Below the pieces are notes generated by a model. The model made no database searches. It worked only from the letters and a program-made list of their open reading frames with translations, and had not been told where the DNA came from. Below, piece by piece: positions 52,405 to 60,727 of a stretch of 64,000 nt of DNA. The stretch's first letter is position 1. Each line of letters opens with the position of its first letter. The DNA is taken from positions 1 to 64,000 of the IMG/VR virus record IMGVR_UViG_3300024259_002316. One strand, written 5' to 3'. A program made the position numbers and the translations under genes. The stretch is from a virus.

Positions 52405-53610
52405 ATGGCAAAACAAATAATCACAAGTCTTTTAGACACAGACCTTTATAAACTAACCATGCAACAGGCGGTGCTCCAGTTGTTCCCAAAATCTGCGGTA
52501 ACTTATAGGTTTAAGAACAGGGGGGATCAAAGATTTAATGCCGATTTCCTACAAAAACTCCAAGACCAAATATTTTTAATGTCATCAATTCAACTAACTC
52601 CAGAAGAATATTCGTGGATTAAGAGGGAAATTCCTTTCTTTAAATCTTTATATATTGAATATTTAAAGAATTACCGTTTTAATCCAAACGAGGTTATGGT
52701 TAGTTTGGGTCAAGATGGTGATATTCTTTTAAATATAAAAGGATTATGGGCTTCTACAATACTCTGGGAAGTGCCTCTGATGGCTATAATTAGCGAACTT
52801 TACTTTAGAGAAATAGATACTGAATGGAGACCTAGCGATGTCGAGGTAGAGGTTCGAGCAGGAGATAAGATGAGAGACCTACAAAGTGCTCAATGTCTTT
52901 ATGCCGACTTTGGGACAAGGCGTAGAAGAGGGTTCTGGGTTCAGGATGACGTGGTTGGTGTCATGGCAAGGGCCCAAAAGAATGCTCACTTTCCCTGTTT
53001 TATAGGAACAAGTAATGTCTATTTTGCTATGAAGTATAATATTAAACCTATCGGGACGATGGCACACGAATGGTTTATGGGTATGAGTGTTCTAGAAGGT
53101 TTATATAATGCAAATTATTTTGCTTTGGAAAATTGGGTAAGAGTTTATCATGCAGATCTAGGTATTGCTCTAACTGATACTTATAGTTTTGATGCCTTTC
53201 TTAAAGATTTTAAAATGGAATGGGCCAAGATTTATGACGGTGTTCGTCATGATAGTGGAAATCCTTGTTTCTTCGCGGATAAAATAATTGAAATGTATAA
53301 GGGTTATGGGATAGATCCTCTATCTAAAACCATTGTTTTTAGCGATAGTCTCACCACAGATAAGGCAATTCAGATAAAAGCATATTGTGAAGGTAGAATA
53401 AAAGTTAGCTTCGGCATAGGGACTCACTTTACTAACGATTTTGAAAATAGCAAAGCTCTCAATATGGTTATCAAGATGTGGTCCTGTGCCGCAAGCGAAA
53501 GACATAGACAAATACCTGTAGTTAAACTAAGCGATGAGAATGGTAAGGTTATGGGAGATCCAGATGCTGTAAAAGTCGCTAAATGGATGTTTTTCGGAGA
53601 AAAATTATAA
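52405..53610 (+). CDS. pncB: Nicotinate phosphoribosyltransferase
   Basis: This 401-residue protein has the length and signatures of bacterial PncB: LLDTDLYKLTMQQAVLQLFP at the N-terminus, FKNRGDQRF, FGTRRRRGFW, GTSNVYFAMKY, PIGTMAHEWFMG, VRHDSGNPCFF, SFGIGTHFTND and the C-terminal VKLSDENGK. His221 in the MAHEW motif corresponds to the phosphorylated His of the family. It converts nicotinate, PRPP and ATP into nicotinate mononucleotide, the first step of the Preiss-Handler route to NAD. GGAGC precedes the ATG. It is the lead gene of the plus-strand operon, with the later NadE completing the pathway; the middle enzyme (NadD) is not in the window. Confidence 0.95.
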   Translation: MAKQIITSLLDTDLYKLTMQQAVLQLFPKSAVTYRFKNRGDQRFNADFLQKLQDQIFLMSSIQLTPEEYSWIKREIPFFKSLYIEYLKNYRFNPNEVMVSLGQDGDILLNIKGLWASTILWEVPLMAIISELYFREIDTEWRPSDVEVEVRAGDKMRDLQSAQCLYADFGTRRRRGFWVQDDVVGVMARAQKNAHFPCFIGTSNVYFAMKYNIKPIGTMAHEWFMGMSVLEGLYNANYFALENWVRVYHADLGIALTDTYSFDAFLKDFKMEWAKIYDGVRHDSGNPCFFADKIIEMYKGYGIDPLSKTIVFSDSLTTDKAIQIKAYCEGRIKVSFGIGTHFTNDFENSKALNMVIKMWSCAASERHRQIPVVKLSDENGKVMGDPDAVKVAKWMFFGEKL

Positions 53611-53612
53611 GA

Positions 53613-54293
53613 ATGAAAACAAAAACTACTATACATAAATTTAGTTTAGCAGTTAAATTAAAAAACTGCCAAAATAACTTTCTTCCTTTTAAAGAGGCAA
53701 GAGTATTTGTAAGAAAATTAAAGCTAAAAAATTATAAGGAATGGAGAGAATATTGCATATCAGGCCAAAAACCTAAAAACATTCCATCTACTCCCCACAT
53801 GGTTTATAAAAATAAAGGATGGAAAAATGTTTACAATTGGTTGGGAACGCCTCAAAAAATGCATGTAGGTAAAGATTTTATTCCGTTTGAAGATGCTAGA
53901 GAATTTGCAAAGAGTTTAAAATTAAAAAGTTGTAGAGAATGGAAAAAATATGCAAAGTCAGGAAGAAGACCCAAAAATATTCCATCTAATCCTTATGCAA
54001 TTTATAAAGATAAAGGATGGGTTGGTTGGGGAGATTGGACGGGAGAGAATAACTTATCTAACATAGAAATAAATGAAAACCTTCTTCCTTTTAAAGAGGC
54101 AAGAGCATTTGCAAGAAAATTAAAGTTAAAAAGCCAAAAAGAATGGTTTGCATATTTTAACAAACATGAAAGACCGTTTAATATTCCAATAAGCCCACAC
54201 CAGTCTTATAAAAATAAAGGATGGATTAGTTGGGGAGATTGGTTAGGAATAAGTCATTTACAAATATTTCATAATCGTACAAAAAAATCCTAA
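53613..54293 (+). CDS. Protein with three integrase-type repeat units
   Basis: The start at 53613 (MKTKTTIHKF) follows the upstream stop by two bases. A longer frame from 53583 would overlap PncB. Three tandem units of about 55-58 residues each read LPFKEAR-FARKLKLK-EW, P-NIPS-P and YKNKGW-WGDWLG. This repeat is common in giant viruses and algae under names like phage-integrase repeat unit, but the catalytic core of a tyrosine recombinase is absent. The 226-residue product is very basic and may bind DNA or act as a homing or defence accessory. The function is unknown. Confidence 0.65.
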   Translation: MKTKTTIHKFSLAVKLKNCQNNFLPFKEARVFVRKLKLKNYKEWREYCISGQKPKNIPSTPHMVYKNKGWKNVYNWLGTPQKMHVGKDFIPFEDAREFAKSLKLKSCREWKKYAKSGRRPKNIPSNPYAIYKDKGWVGWGDWTGENNLSNIEINENLLPFKEARAFARKLKLKSQKEWFAYFNKHERPFNIPISPHQSYKNKGWISWGDWLGISHLQIFHNRTKKS

Positions 54294-54310
54294 GAACAAG
54301 GAATAAAAAA

Positions 54311-54697
54311 ATGGATAAAAGAAAAAAAAGATTTAATTGGTACACTTGGTTTATTATTCTATGTATAGCATATGCTACCTATGGAATAACTAGAGCAATA
54401 GCTTCGAAAATAAATACAAATAGAATCATAGAAGATATTAGAATACTAACAATATTCCATCCTGATTTTAACGAAAAAGATCGACCTTACTTAAAAAGAT
54501 TTTTTATAGAAAATAAAGGATGGTGGGGCCAAAAAGTTTGGACAAGAAATCAACATGTTAAAGATGAGAATAGAGAATTATATAATAAACTACTACAATA
54601 TAACGAAAAAAAGCTAAAAGAATTGGACAATGAAACAAATAGACGTGTTGAAGAACATGGAAAAACATATAGAACAAAATTCGAGCAAGGATTGTAA
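54311..54697 (+). CDS. Small membrane protein with one transmembrane segment
   Basis: The product has 128 residues. A basic N-terminus is followed by a hydrophobic segment (WYTWFIILCIAYATYGITRAIA, residues 10-31) and a long charged cytoplasmic or periplasmic helical tail ending in coiled-coil-like Lys/Glu residues. AAGGAA lies seven bases upstream. It has no recognised family. It is part of the plus operon between PncB-side genes and the RNA ligase. Confidence 0.65.
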   Translation: MDKRKKRFNWYTWFIILCIAYATYGITRAIASKINTNRIIEDIRILTIFHPDFNEKDRPYLKRFFIENKGWWGQKVWTRNQHVKDENRELYNKLLQYNEKKLKELDNETNRRVEEHGKTYRTKFEQGL

Positions 54698-54717
54698 AAA
54701 ATAAAGATAAGAAATTA

Positions 54718-55371
54718 GTGAAACAATACCTAGAAATACAAGGACCAAACAAAGCCCCCAGAGAAAATTGTATTGCTTTCTACAAACATGATGGAAGCAA
54801 CATAAGAGCAGAATGGTCTCGCAAAAGAAGTTGGTATAAATTTGGCAGTAGAAAAGTTCTTATAGATAAGACACATGATTTAGGAGAAGCAGTAGATATA
54901 TTTCTTAATACCTATGGGGATGATTTAGAATATATTTTTAAACAAGATAAAAATTTTAGAAGCTGTCAAAATGTGACAGTATTTGGAGAATTCTTTGGTA
55001 AAAATAGTTTCGCAGGACAACATGAAGAAAATGATCCAAAAGAAATAGTTCTTTTCGATGTTAATATTCATAAAAAAGGAATAATGTCTCCTACCGATTT
55101 TATAAAAATATTTGGGCATTTAAAAATTCCCGAAATTATTTATCAAGGCAAATTTAATGAAAGTTTTATCCAAAATGTCAAAGAAGGAAAATATCCTGTG
55201 GAAGAAGGAATAGTGGCAAAAGGACTTCTTCCTCATGGCAAACCTCCGCATAACCTATGGATGGCAAAAGTAAAAACAAAAGCATGGATAGAAAAACTAA
55301 AAAGAGAATATGAGATTTATCCCGAAAAATTTAAGAATGTATTAAAAGATAATTTACAGGAGCAAACGTAA
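54718..55371 (+). CDS. RNA ligase family protein (ATP-dependent nucleotidyltransferase)
   Basis: The start is GTG at 54718. Motif I is FYKHDGSNIRAE, with the nucleotidyl-acceptor Lys23. FGEFFGKNSF is motif III-like; VEEGIVAKGL (motif IV) and MAKVKTKAW (motif V, with catalytic Lys pair) follow. At 217 residues it is a minimal RNA ligase of the type found in many phages, without an obvious C-terminal domain. It would join RNA ends after 5' phosphorylation, for example repairing cleaved tRNA. It overlaps the next gene by a shared A in TAATG. Confidence 0.85.
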   Translation: MKQYLEIQGPNKAPRENCIAFYKHDGSNIRAEWSRKRSWYKFGSRKVLIDKTHDLGEAVDIFLNTYGDDLEYIFKQDKNFRSCQNVTVFGEFFGKNSFAGQHEENDPKEIVLFDVNIHKKGIMSPTDFIKIFGHLKIPEIIYQGKFNESFIQNVKEGKYPVEEGIVAKGLLPHGKPPHNLWMAKVKTKAWIEKLKREYEIYPEKFKNVLKDNLQEQT

Positions 55372-55901
55372 TGGAAGATATGCAGAGAATAAGTGGTTTT
55401 GAATGTCATGGCGCAAATGGAAGCTTTAAAGGTTCTGTTTTTATAGAGTCTAAAAAATATGATGCTCTATTAAAAGAGATAAAAGATAATATATCTTTCG
55501 AAGCTTCTGAGCATTTGCGATCACTCCAAAGTTTGATTGAAATGGAATGGGCTAAAGAGAATGAAACTGATAAACGTAACGATCATGCAGAGGAGTTAGA
55601 GAATCTATTTAAATCAGCAGGATTTGATCCAATTTACGTTAAGACAATAAACAATGAATACTGTGGAAAAGCATGTTGTTATAAATATCCTTGGATTATT
55701 GTTACTACCAGGAAAGGAAATATTAAACTTGGATGGAGAAAGAGCGTAATGAATCTCGACTGGTCAGATTCAGATATTAACGTTGATGGTAATGAAATAT
55801 TTAAATATGAAAAAGGAACGAGAGGAACGAATTATATTCATTGTTGGGGCAAAGATAAAGCTGTTGAATATTTGAAAAAACTTAACTCTGAGAAAGGATA
55901 A
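55371..55901 (+). CDS. Hypothetical protein (176 aa)
   Basis: AGGAG is upstream and the start overlaps the RNA ligase stop, so the two are coupled. The protein begins MEDMQRISGFECHGANGSFKG, has a helical middle (residues 45-80), and a C-terminal alpha/beta part with YCGKACCYKYPWIIVTTRKG, DWSDSDIN and YIHCWGKDKAVEYLKKL. Three close cysteines may bind metal. No family is recognised. Co-expression with RNA ligase suggests RNA or nucleotide work. Confidence 0.65.
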   Translation: MEDMQRISGFECHGANGSFKGSVFIESKKYDALLKEIKDNISFEASEHLRSLQSLIEMEWAKENETDKRNDHAEELENLFKSAGFDPIYVKTINNEYCGKACCYKYPWIIVTTRKGNIKLGWRKSVMNLDWSDSDINVDGNEIFKYEKGTRGTNYIHCWGKDKAVEYLKKLNSEKG

Positions 55902-55904
55902 ACG

Positions 55905-57089
55905 ATGAAGAAAATACTTATTACAGGCGGTCCAGTCCATGCTTATCTTGATGATGTAAAAATCATTACAAATAGATTCAAAGGTGGGCTAATGGCTGAC
56001 CTTGCAGAAAAATTTATTAAAATGAGCCATTATACATCTATTTCTAAAGATAGAATACATGTGACATATCTTTGTTCCAAGGATTCCAAACAACCTAGGA
56101 ATATAGTAAATAGCGATCCTAATAAACCATGTGAAGAAATTACTCCTTATCTCACGGTAGTCTATCATAATGGTATTGATGACTATATAGGCAAAGTGTT
56201 ATGTCTTGCTCCACAAATGGACGCTATAATCCTGGGAGCAGCAGTCGCTAATCTTGTCCCAAAAGACAGAATCACAGGAAAATTTCCCAGTCATGATTAT
56301 AAGATTGGAGATACTATCCCTATTGATTTTACAATAGCACCAAGAGTTATTGATGCAGTAAAAGAGGTTAATCCAAATGTCCATCTATTTGGGTTTAAAC
56401 TTCTTTCTGGTGTTGATTATTATGAGCTTGTAAGAGCCGCTTATGGAGTTTTGTTAGAGTCTAAAGCAGTAACAGTTTTTGCTAACGATGCAAAAGATTT
56501 AATGCAAAAATATGCTGTAACAAAAGAAAGAGGTGTCCACCCTCTTCATAATGATGAATTGCCACAATGGATTTTAGATAGAATGAATGAAAAATATTAT
56601 TCTACTAAAACTGCTGAACTTCCTATGACTGATAAAATGAAAGAGGGAAAACTTGAGTTGATGAAAATTTTAGCAGAGCATAGACATTCTTTTGTCAAAA
56701 CAGATGAAGGATATGTGTTTGGTTCAGGAGCATTACTGTTAGAGAAAGACCCTTTGAGATTTGTAACTACAGCTAGAGGAAAAGAAGAATGGGAAGATTT
56801 TGTTTTTGTAGATGCTGTGAATCATGATAATAGAAAGGTGTTTTGCACACCCCATAAAAAAGCATCTTTAAACGCTCCTCTTTTTCATTATATGTTTAGC
56901 CATTTAGCTGACATAAAATATATTCTTCATTTCCACCATCAAAGAGCAGGACTTATAACTCTAGACTATGCTACTCCTGGAACTGATCAAGATTCAACTA
57001 TGAGGACATTGTTACCATATCGTTCCTTTAATATTAAAGGTCATGGATGCATCCTTTCCTATGGTGAAAATGGAGAATTATTGAAATGA
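55905..57089 (+). CDS. Fusion: CoaB-like flavoprotein/PPCS domain plus class II aldolase-like domain
   Basis: Residues 1-225 resemble the DNA/pantothenate-metabolism (CoaB) fold: MKKILITGGPVHAYLDDVKIITNRFKGG, AIILGAAVANLVP and HLFGFKLLSG, the pattern of phosphopantothenoylcysteine synthetase and its relatives. After a linker (TKTAELPMTDKM), residues about 250-394 look like a class II aldolase/adducin domain: HFHH (HxH near residues 342-344) and GHG (about 379) would be the zinc ligands. Both domains use a phosphorylated small substrate. The fusion is not one I recognise. AAAGGA precedes the ATG, and the stop overlaps the methyltransferase start. The reaction is unknown; cofactor or nucleotide-sugar metabolism is plausible. 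Confidence 0.7.
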   Translation: MKKILITGGPVHAYLDDVKIITNRFKGGLMADLAEKFIKMSHYTSISKDRIHVTYLCSKDSKQPRNIVNSDPNKPCEEITPYLTVVYHNGIDDYIGKVLCLAPQMDAIILGAAVANLVPKDRITGKFPSHDYKIGDTIPIDFTIAPRVIDAVKEVNPNVHLFGFKLLSGVDYYELVRAAYGVLLESKAVTVFANDAKDLMQKYAVTKERGVHPLHNDELPQWILDRMNEKYYSTKTAELPMTDKMKEGKLELMKILAEHRHSFVKTDEGYVFGSGALLLEKDPLRFVTTARGKEEWEDFVFVDAVNHDNRKVFCTPHKKASLNAPLFHYMFSHLADIKYILHFHHQRAGLITLDYATPGTDQDSTMRTLLPYRSFNIKGHGCILSYGENGELLK

Positions 57090-57748
57090 GATATTTATCT
57101 TGCTGTGAATACGAAAAAATATATCAAAGATATATTAATCCTGATAATGTGTATCAAATGATGAGTTTGGCAGGAGATTATCAGGGCAAAAGTTTTTTAG
57201 ATCTTTGTTGCGGAGGTGGAGCCGCTACTCAAGACGCGATAAGAAGAGGAGCTTCTTTTTGTGCAATGGTTGACCAAGAAAAAAGAATGATACCTGACAA
57301 ATTCTTTAAGTCTGACAATATAGAAATTTTTGATTGTTCTATTTTTCAAAGTTTTTATCAGATGGAGCAAAAAATACCATCTAAACAATTTGATATCGTT
57401 TTTTGCCGACAAGGAGTTAATTATTGGTTAAATCCTAAAATGATAGAACTACTAGATTGTTTTATCTCCCCAGGAGGTGTTTTTATATTTAACACGTTTA
57501 ATACAAAACCATCAAAAGAACCAGTAGTTAAAGAATATAAAATTAGGGGAGTAAGTTTTGTCGAAGTTAGTTATATAGCAGGTATCGATGTTGTATATCA
57601 TATACAAATAAGAGAAGGATATGAACCTCATATGACACAATTTGGGTGGATAAGTGAAGAAAAATTTCGACAAAGTTTTGGAGACAAATATGATATAGAA
57701 ATAGTTAAAAGAGGCAAAACAGATATTTATAAATGTGTAAAGAAATAA
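57086..57748 (+). CDS. Class I SAM-dependent methyltransferase
   Basis: The 220-residue protein has a Rossmann methyltransferase core: motif I SFLDLCCGGGAATQ (residues 36-49), an acidic motif II region (DQEKRMIPDKF), and motif IV FDIVFCRQGVNYWL, followed by PGGVFIFNTFNTK. The C-terminal part folds back as expected. It overlaps the CoaB-like gene (ATGA). The substrate is unknown; being in an operon with RNA ligase and NAD genes, RNA or a small molecule is possible. Confidence 0.8.
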   Translation: MRYLSCCEYEKIYQRYINPDNVYQMMSLAGDYQGKSFLDLCCGGGAATQDAIRRGASFCAMVDQEKRMIPDKFFKSDNIEIFDCSIFQSFYQMEQKIPSKQFDIVFCRQGVNYWLNPKMIELLDCFISPGGVFIFNTFNTKPSKEPVVKEYKIRGVSFVEVSYIAGIDVVYHIQIREGYEPHMTQFGWISEEKFRQSFGDKYDIEIVKRGKTDIYKCVKK

Positions 57749-57769
57749 TAGTGTTGTAAGGAATAAATT

Positions 57770-57985
57770 ATGAATTGGACCGAAATTGTTATAATAATAT
57801 ATACTTTTTTATTGTTTTTATATGCCTGTTTTTTGACATGTAGAGTAACTTACATACAAGAATTAGAAGAACAAAATATAAAAGATAAATATGAAAAAAG
57901 AACAAATTTACATGTAAAAATATATTATATAGCAGCAGGCGCTTTGATGACTATGATTGTTGTTTTTGATAAATGTTTTAAATAA
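57770..57985 (+). CDS. Small membrane protein with two transmembrane segments
   Basis: The product has 71 residues, with a hydrophobic segment 6-24 (IVIIIYTFLLFLYACFLTC) and a second near 50-67 (KIYYIAAGALMTMIVVF), joined by a charged loop. AAGGAA is upstream. It could be a holin-like or signalling peptide, but nothing is specific. It begins MNWTEI, which is not the MNWYKK tag. Confidence 0.55.
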   Translation: MNWTEIVIIIYTFLLFLYACFLTCRVTYIQELEEQNIKDKYEKRTNLHVKIYYIAAGALMTMIVVFDKCFK

Positions 57986-57998
57986 GAGAAAGAAAAAA

Positions 57999-58769
57999 AT
58001 GGATTACCAATTAGAAATATATAATGTATCTCAATGGATGAAAAACTACGCTGAAAAAGCAGGTAGCGATGGCTATGTGGTTGGACTAAGTGGGGGCATC
58101 GATTCCGCTGTTGTCGCCTGTCTTGCCGTAAAAGCTCTTGGCAAAGACAATGTTATCGGAGTATCAATTCCATGTCAAACAAAAGACGAAAGCATGCAAG
58201 ATGCTGCATATCTTTCCATGGATCTCGGGATTGCTTTAAGAGTCTTTCCGATTGATGAAGCATACGAAAATTTCTATAGCAGACTTTTACCTGGAAAGAA
58301 GGAAACGCACCAATTGACTCAGGCCAATATGAAAGCAAGACTCAGAATGACTGTTTTGTATATGATGGCCAATCAATTTAATTATCTTGTTGCTGGCACA
58401 GGAAATCTATCAGAGTTGATGGTGGGTTATTGTACCAAATATGGAGATGGGGGAGTTGATATAGAATCATTAGGAAACTACTACAAATCAGAAGTATATA
58501 AGATGGCAGAACTTATGCCAGAGATACCTGATTCTACTAAAACAAAAGCTCCATCCGCCGACCTGTGGGAGGGGCAAACTGACGAAGAAGAACTTGGGAT
58601 GAGTTATGTTGAACTAGATACTATCCTTAGAGACATAAATCGGCAAGGTCTAGTTTTGCCATCGACAATACTTGCTTTAGGAGAAGAAAAAACTGGTAGA
58701 GTTCAATCTATGATCAAAACTGCTGAGCACAAAAACAATACTCCGCCCAGATATAAAAGAAATTCCTAA
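57999..58769 (+). CDS. nadE: NAD synthetase, ammonia-dependent
   Basis: I chose the start at 57999 (MDYQLEIYN); an earlier in-frame ATG lies inside the preceding gene. The 256-residue enzyme has the PP-loop SGGIDS at residues 31-36, VSIPCQTKDESMQDA, a TQANMKARLRMTVLYMMANQ helix, GTGNLSELMVGYCTKYGDGGVD, and PSADLWEGQTDEEELGMSY, all family hallmarks. It amidates nicotinic acid adenine dinucleotide with ammonia and ATP to give NAD. No glutaminase domain is present. It is the last step of the pathway begun by PncB. Confidence 0.95.
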   Translation: MDYQLEIYNVSQWMKNYAEKAGSDGYVVGLSGGIDSAVVACLAVKALGKDNVIGVSIPCQTKDESMQDAAYLSMDLGIALRVFPIDEAYENFYSRLLPGKKETHQLTQANMKARLRMTVLYMMANQFNYLVAGTGNLSELMVGYCTKYGDGGVDIESLGNYYKSEVYKMAELMPEIPDSTKTKAPSADLWEGQTDEEELGMSYVELDTILRDINRQGLVLPSTILALGEEKTGRVQSMIKTAEHKNNTPPRYKRNS

Positions 58770-58773
58770 TATT

Positions 58774-59001
58774 ATGATTGAATCAAAATGTCCAAAATGT
58801 GAAAAACACTTTAGGTCAGAACTTTTTGATAGTTCATCGAGATTTAAAGATAAAGATAAATTTAATTATTGGTATATTACCCATGCTCGCGACTTTTCTC
58901 AAGATAATAAACTACGAGAAGGGTACGTATTAAGATGCCACCACTGTAATCAGATATTTGAAATAAAATTTGATCCTGTGCAAGACGAAAAGGAAAAATG
59001 A
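58774..59001 (+). CDS. Small zinc-binding protein
   Basis: This 75-residue protein has CPKC at residues 7-10 and CHHC near 56-59, a pair of CxxC knuckles that would hold one zinc, with charged helical residues between. It follows NadE by a few bases and overlaps the next gene. No clear ribosome site is visible. The function is unknown. Confidence 0.6.
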   Translation: MIESKCPKCEKHFRSELFDSSSRFKDKDKFNYWYITHARDFSQDNKLREGYVLRCHHCNQIFEIKFDPVQDEKEK

Positions 59002-59315
59002 AAATGGCATTAGATGAAATTAAAAAGAAAATAGCTCTTTTTATTGGAGATCTTAATGAGTATCAAAGTTATTTATATGATAGATGGGTTGATGAAAAAG
59101 AACCTAAAAATTTTACCTTTTATGCTGATAGTACGAAAGCTGAATTTGAAAAAAATAAAAAAGTAAATTGTAAAACCTCTGTATTCGTTAGTTTTAATAA
59201 AGAACCTTTTGGCTTCACTTTTGACTTTGAAGGATTAAGAGTTAATATCTATTATTATTTTGATTCCGAAGCTGGATTGCATTATTGGGGATGGGGAACA
59301 AATCCTACACCTTAA
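58998..59315 (+). CDS. Hypothetical protein (105 aa)
   Basis: It starts in ATGA overlap with the zinc protein (or at MALDEI, six bases later). The first half is helical (LDEIKKKIALFIGDLNEYQSYLYDRW). The second half is beta-rich with many aromatic residues (FVSFNKEPFGFTFDFEGLRVNIYYYFDSEAGLHYWGWG). It has no recognised family. It is the last gene of the operon; a terminator follows. Confidence 0.6.
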   Translation: MKMALDEIKKKIALFIGDLNEYQSYLYDRWVDEKEPKNFTFYADSTKAEFEKNKKVNCKTSVFVSFNKEPFGFTFDFEGLRVNIYYYFDSEAGLHYWGWGTNPTP

Positions 59316-59341
59316 TAAAAACTAGAAATATGAATACAAAA

Positions 59342-59422
59342 ACTAACCATCTAAGAATACTCAAAGATGGTTAGTCTCTATAAAATCAAAATAGATTTTC
59401 CCTGTTAGGGGGATCTATTTTG
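59342..59422. terminator. Pair of hairpins between convergent genes
   Basis: The first stem ACTAACCATCT/AGATGGTTAGT (59342-59375) ends the plus operon. The second, CAAAATAGAT/ATCTATTTTG (59387-59422), overlaps the stop of the minus-strand lipoprotein gene and can act on either strand. Neither has a long U-tract on the plus strand. Confidence 0.65.
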
Positions 59423-60355
59423 TTCTCTATTTACTTTCGCATATCGCCACAGACTAGACATTTTACTCTTTTTCTTTTGAACCATATCTATAGTAGTTTT
59501 GCTTTGGATGCCGTCCATGATTCCTGTTTCTCCTGGCCCTCCAAATAGTTTCTTTCTGTCATCATCGTCAAGTTGTTCTTGAGTTATTTCAACAGTATCA
59601 ACAACTTCATTAAAAGCTCTTTTTTGTATAATTATATTATAAACAAATACTCCTACTAGTGCTGCTAATATAATTCCTCCGCCTATTACCACATAGACAA
59701 AATAAGCTTCTACAAATATGGCGATAGACATAACCACAATACACATAGCAGCAAGAGTGAGGCTTAATTTACTATTATACATAAAGCCAAAAACTCCCAA
59801 TGCTCCTGCTCCAACTATAGATGCAAGAATTAGCCATTTTATAGCTCTATGGATAGCAGCGTCCCTTTCATTCTCTGCTTTTATCTTTGCTTCTATGGCT
59901 TGGTCTCTTTCTTGAGCCATAGTTTCTAAGGCTTTTTCTATAGTTGCTATTTTTTCCTTCGCATTTACTAATAATCTTTCAGCCCCCGTTATTCCTACTG
60001 ATGCTTCATTGATTATTTTAGTGTCTTCAATAATGTTATCAGAGCTTTCTTTAATAGTGTCCAAGTGAGGATCTATATCTTCCCTAGCCTCATCTGGAAC
60101 TTTCTTTTGAACTTTAGTTGTTTCATGATTTATTGTTATGGCTTCCTTTGTTATATCTTTAGTCGCCACTTTAATAGCTTTATTGCTTTCTTTTATAGCC
60201 TTGTGCGCATCTGTTATGTCTTTTTTAGGGTTAAGCTCTGGCTTAATAATAGGTGCTTTTTTGCAAAACAGACCAAAAGATGAGCACAAACGACCACAAC
60301 CCGCTGACCCCATCATAAACATACATAGCAACATGATAATAACTTTATTCTTCAT
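59405..60355 (-). CDS. Lipoprotein/membrane protein with coiled coil (316 aa)
   Basis: The N-terminus is a signal with a lipobox (LLCMFMMGSAGC, Cys20), indicating outer or inner membrane lipid attachment after signal peptidase II cleavage. Residues 45-165 are coiled coil (ERDQAIEAKIKAENERDAAI). Two or three hydrophobic segments lie near residues 172-190 and 197-245, followed by a basic tail (QKKKSKMSSLWRYAKVNRE). A lipoprotein with internal membrane segments is odd. It could be lysis-associated (spanin or holin accessory) or an exclusion protein. It overlaps the upstream membrane gene by 11 bases. Confidence 0.65.
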   Translation of the reverse strand: MKNKVIIMLLCMFMMGSAGCGRLCSSFGLFCKKAPIIKPELNPKKDITDAHKAIKESNKAIKVATKDITKEAITINHETTKVQKKVPDEAREDIDPHLDTIKESSDNIIEDTKIINEASVGITGAERLLVNAKEKIATIEKALETMAQERDQAIEAKIKAENERDAAIHRAIKWLILASIVGAGALGVFGFMYNSKLSLTLAAMCIVVMSIAIFVEAYFVYVVIGGGIILAALVGVFVYNIIIQKRAFNEVVDTVEITQEQLDDDDRKKLFGGPGETGIMDGIQSKTTIDMVQKKKSKMSSLWRYAKVNREQNRSP

Positions 60356-60689
60356 TACAATTTCCTTTATCTATAGTGTTTAAATATTCTATAATTGTCC
60401 ATACAAGTCCAGCCGTAATGAGCCCACTAAAAGGCCAGAAGAAATACAAAGAACCTAAAAAACAAGCAATAGTGCCAATAACGATATCAGCGACCAAGGT
60501 TGTCCAGAATGACGTGCAAGTAGTGCATGATAGCATTTCAGGAAGTTTGGGATGAATTTTGCCCATGATTGTCTGCAATTTATCTCTAAATGGCTTAATT
60601 GGCCAATCATCTCCCTTTTCGACTAATAAGATTGCCATCCCGTATCCAAGTATTACGGATATCATTAAACAAATCAAAAATTCAAGCAT
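60345..60689 (-). CDS. Small membrane protein, DUF1360-like (114 aa)
   Basis: I chose the ATG at 60689, preceded by AGGAG eight bases away; the TTG at 60695 is the alternative. Residues 3-24 form one transmembrane segment, and a second pair lies near 62-105 (WTTLVADIVIGTIACFLGSLYFFWPFSGLITAGLVW). A CTTC motif (LSCTTCTSFWTT) matches the DUF1360 pattern of conserved cysteines. It has its own promoter at 60728-60755. It may partner the downstream lipoprotein. Confidence 0.6.
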   Translation of the reverse strand: MLEFLICLMISVILGYGMAILLVEKGDDWPIKPFRDKLQTIMGKIHPKLPEMLSCTTCTSFWTTLVADIVIGTIACFLGSLYFFWPFSGLITAGLVWTIIEYLNTIDKGNCNEE

Positions 60690-60727
60690 AGACAAATCTC
60701 CTTTGTCAGTTTTTCACAATCTTCAGT

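Noticed and set aside
57770-57985. MNWTEI start as another MNWYKK tag
   Set aside because: Only MNW is shared and the protein runs straight into a transmembrane segment; not counted among the tag copies.
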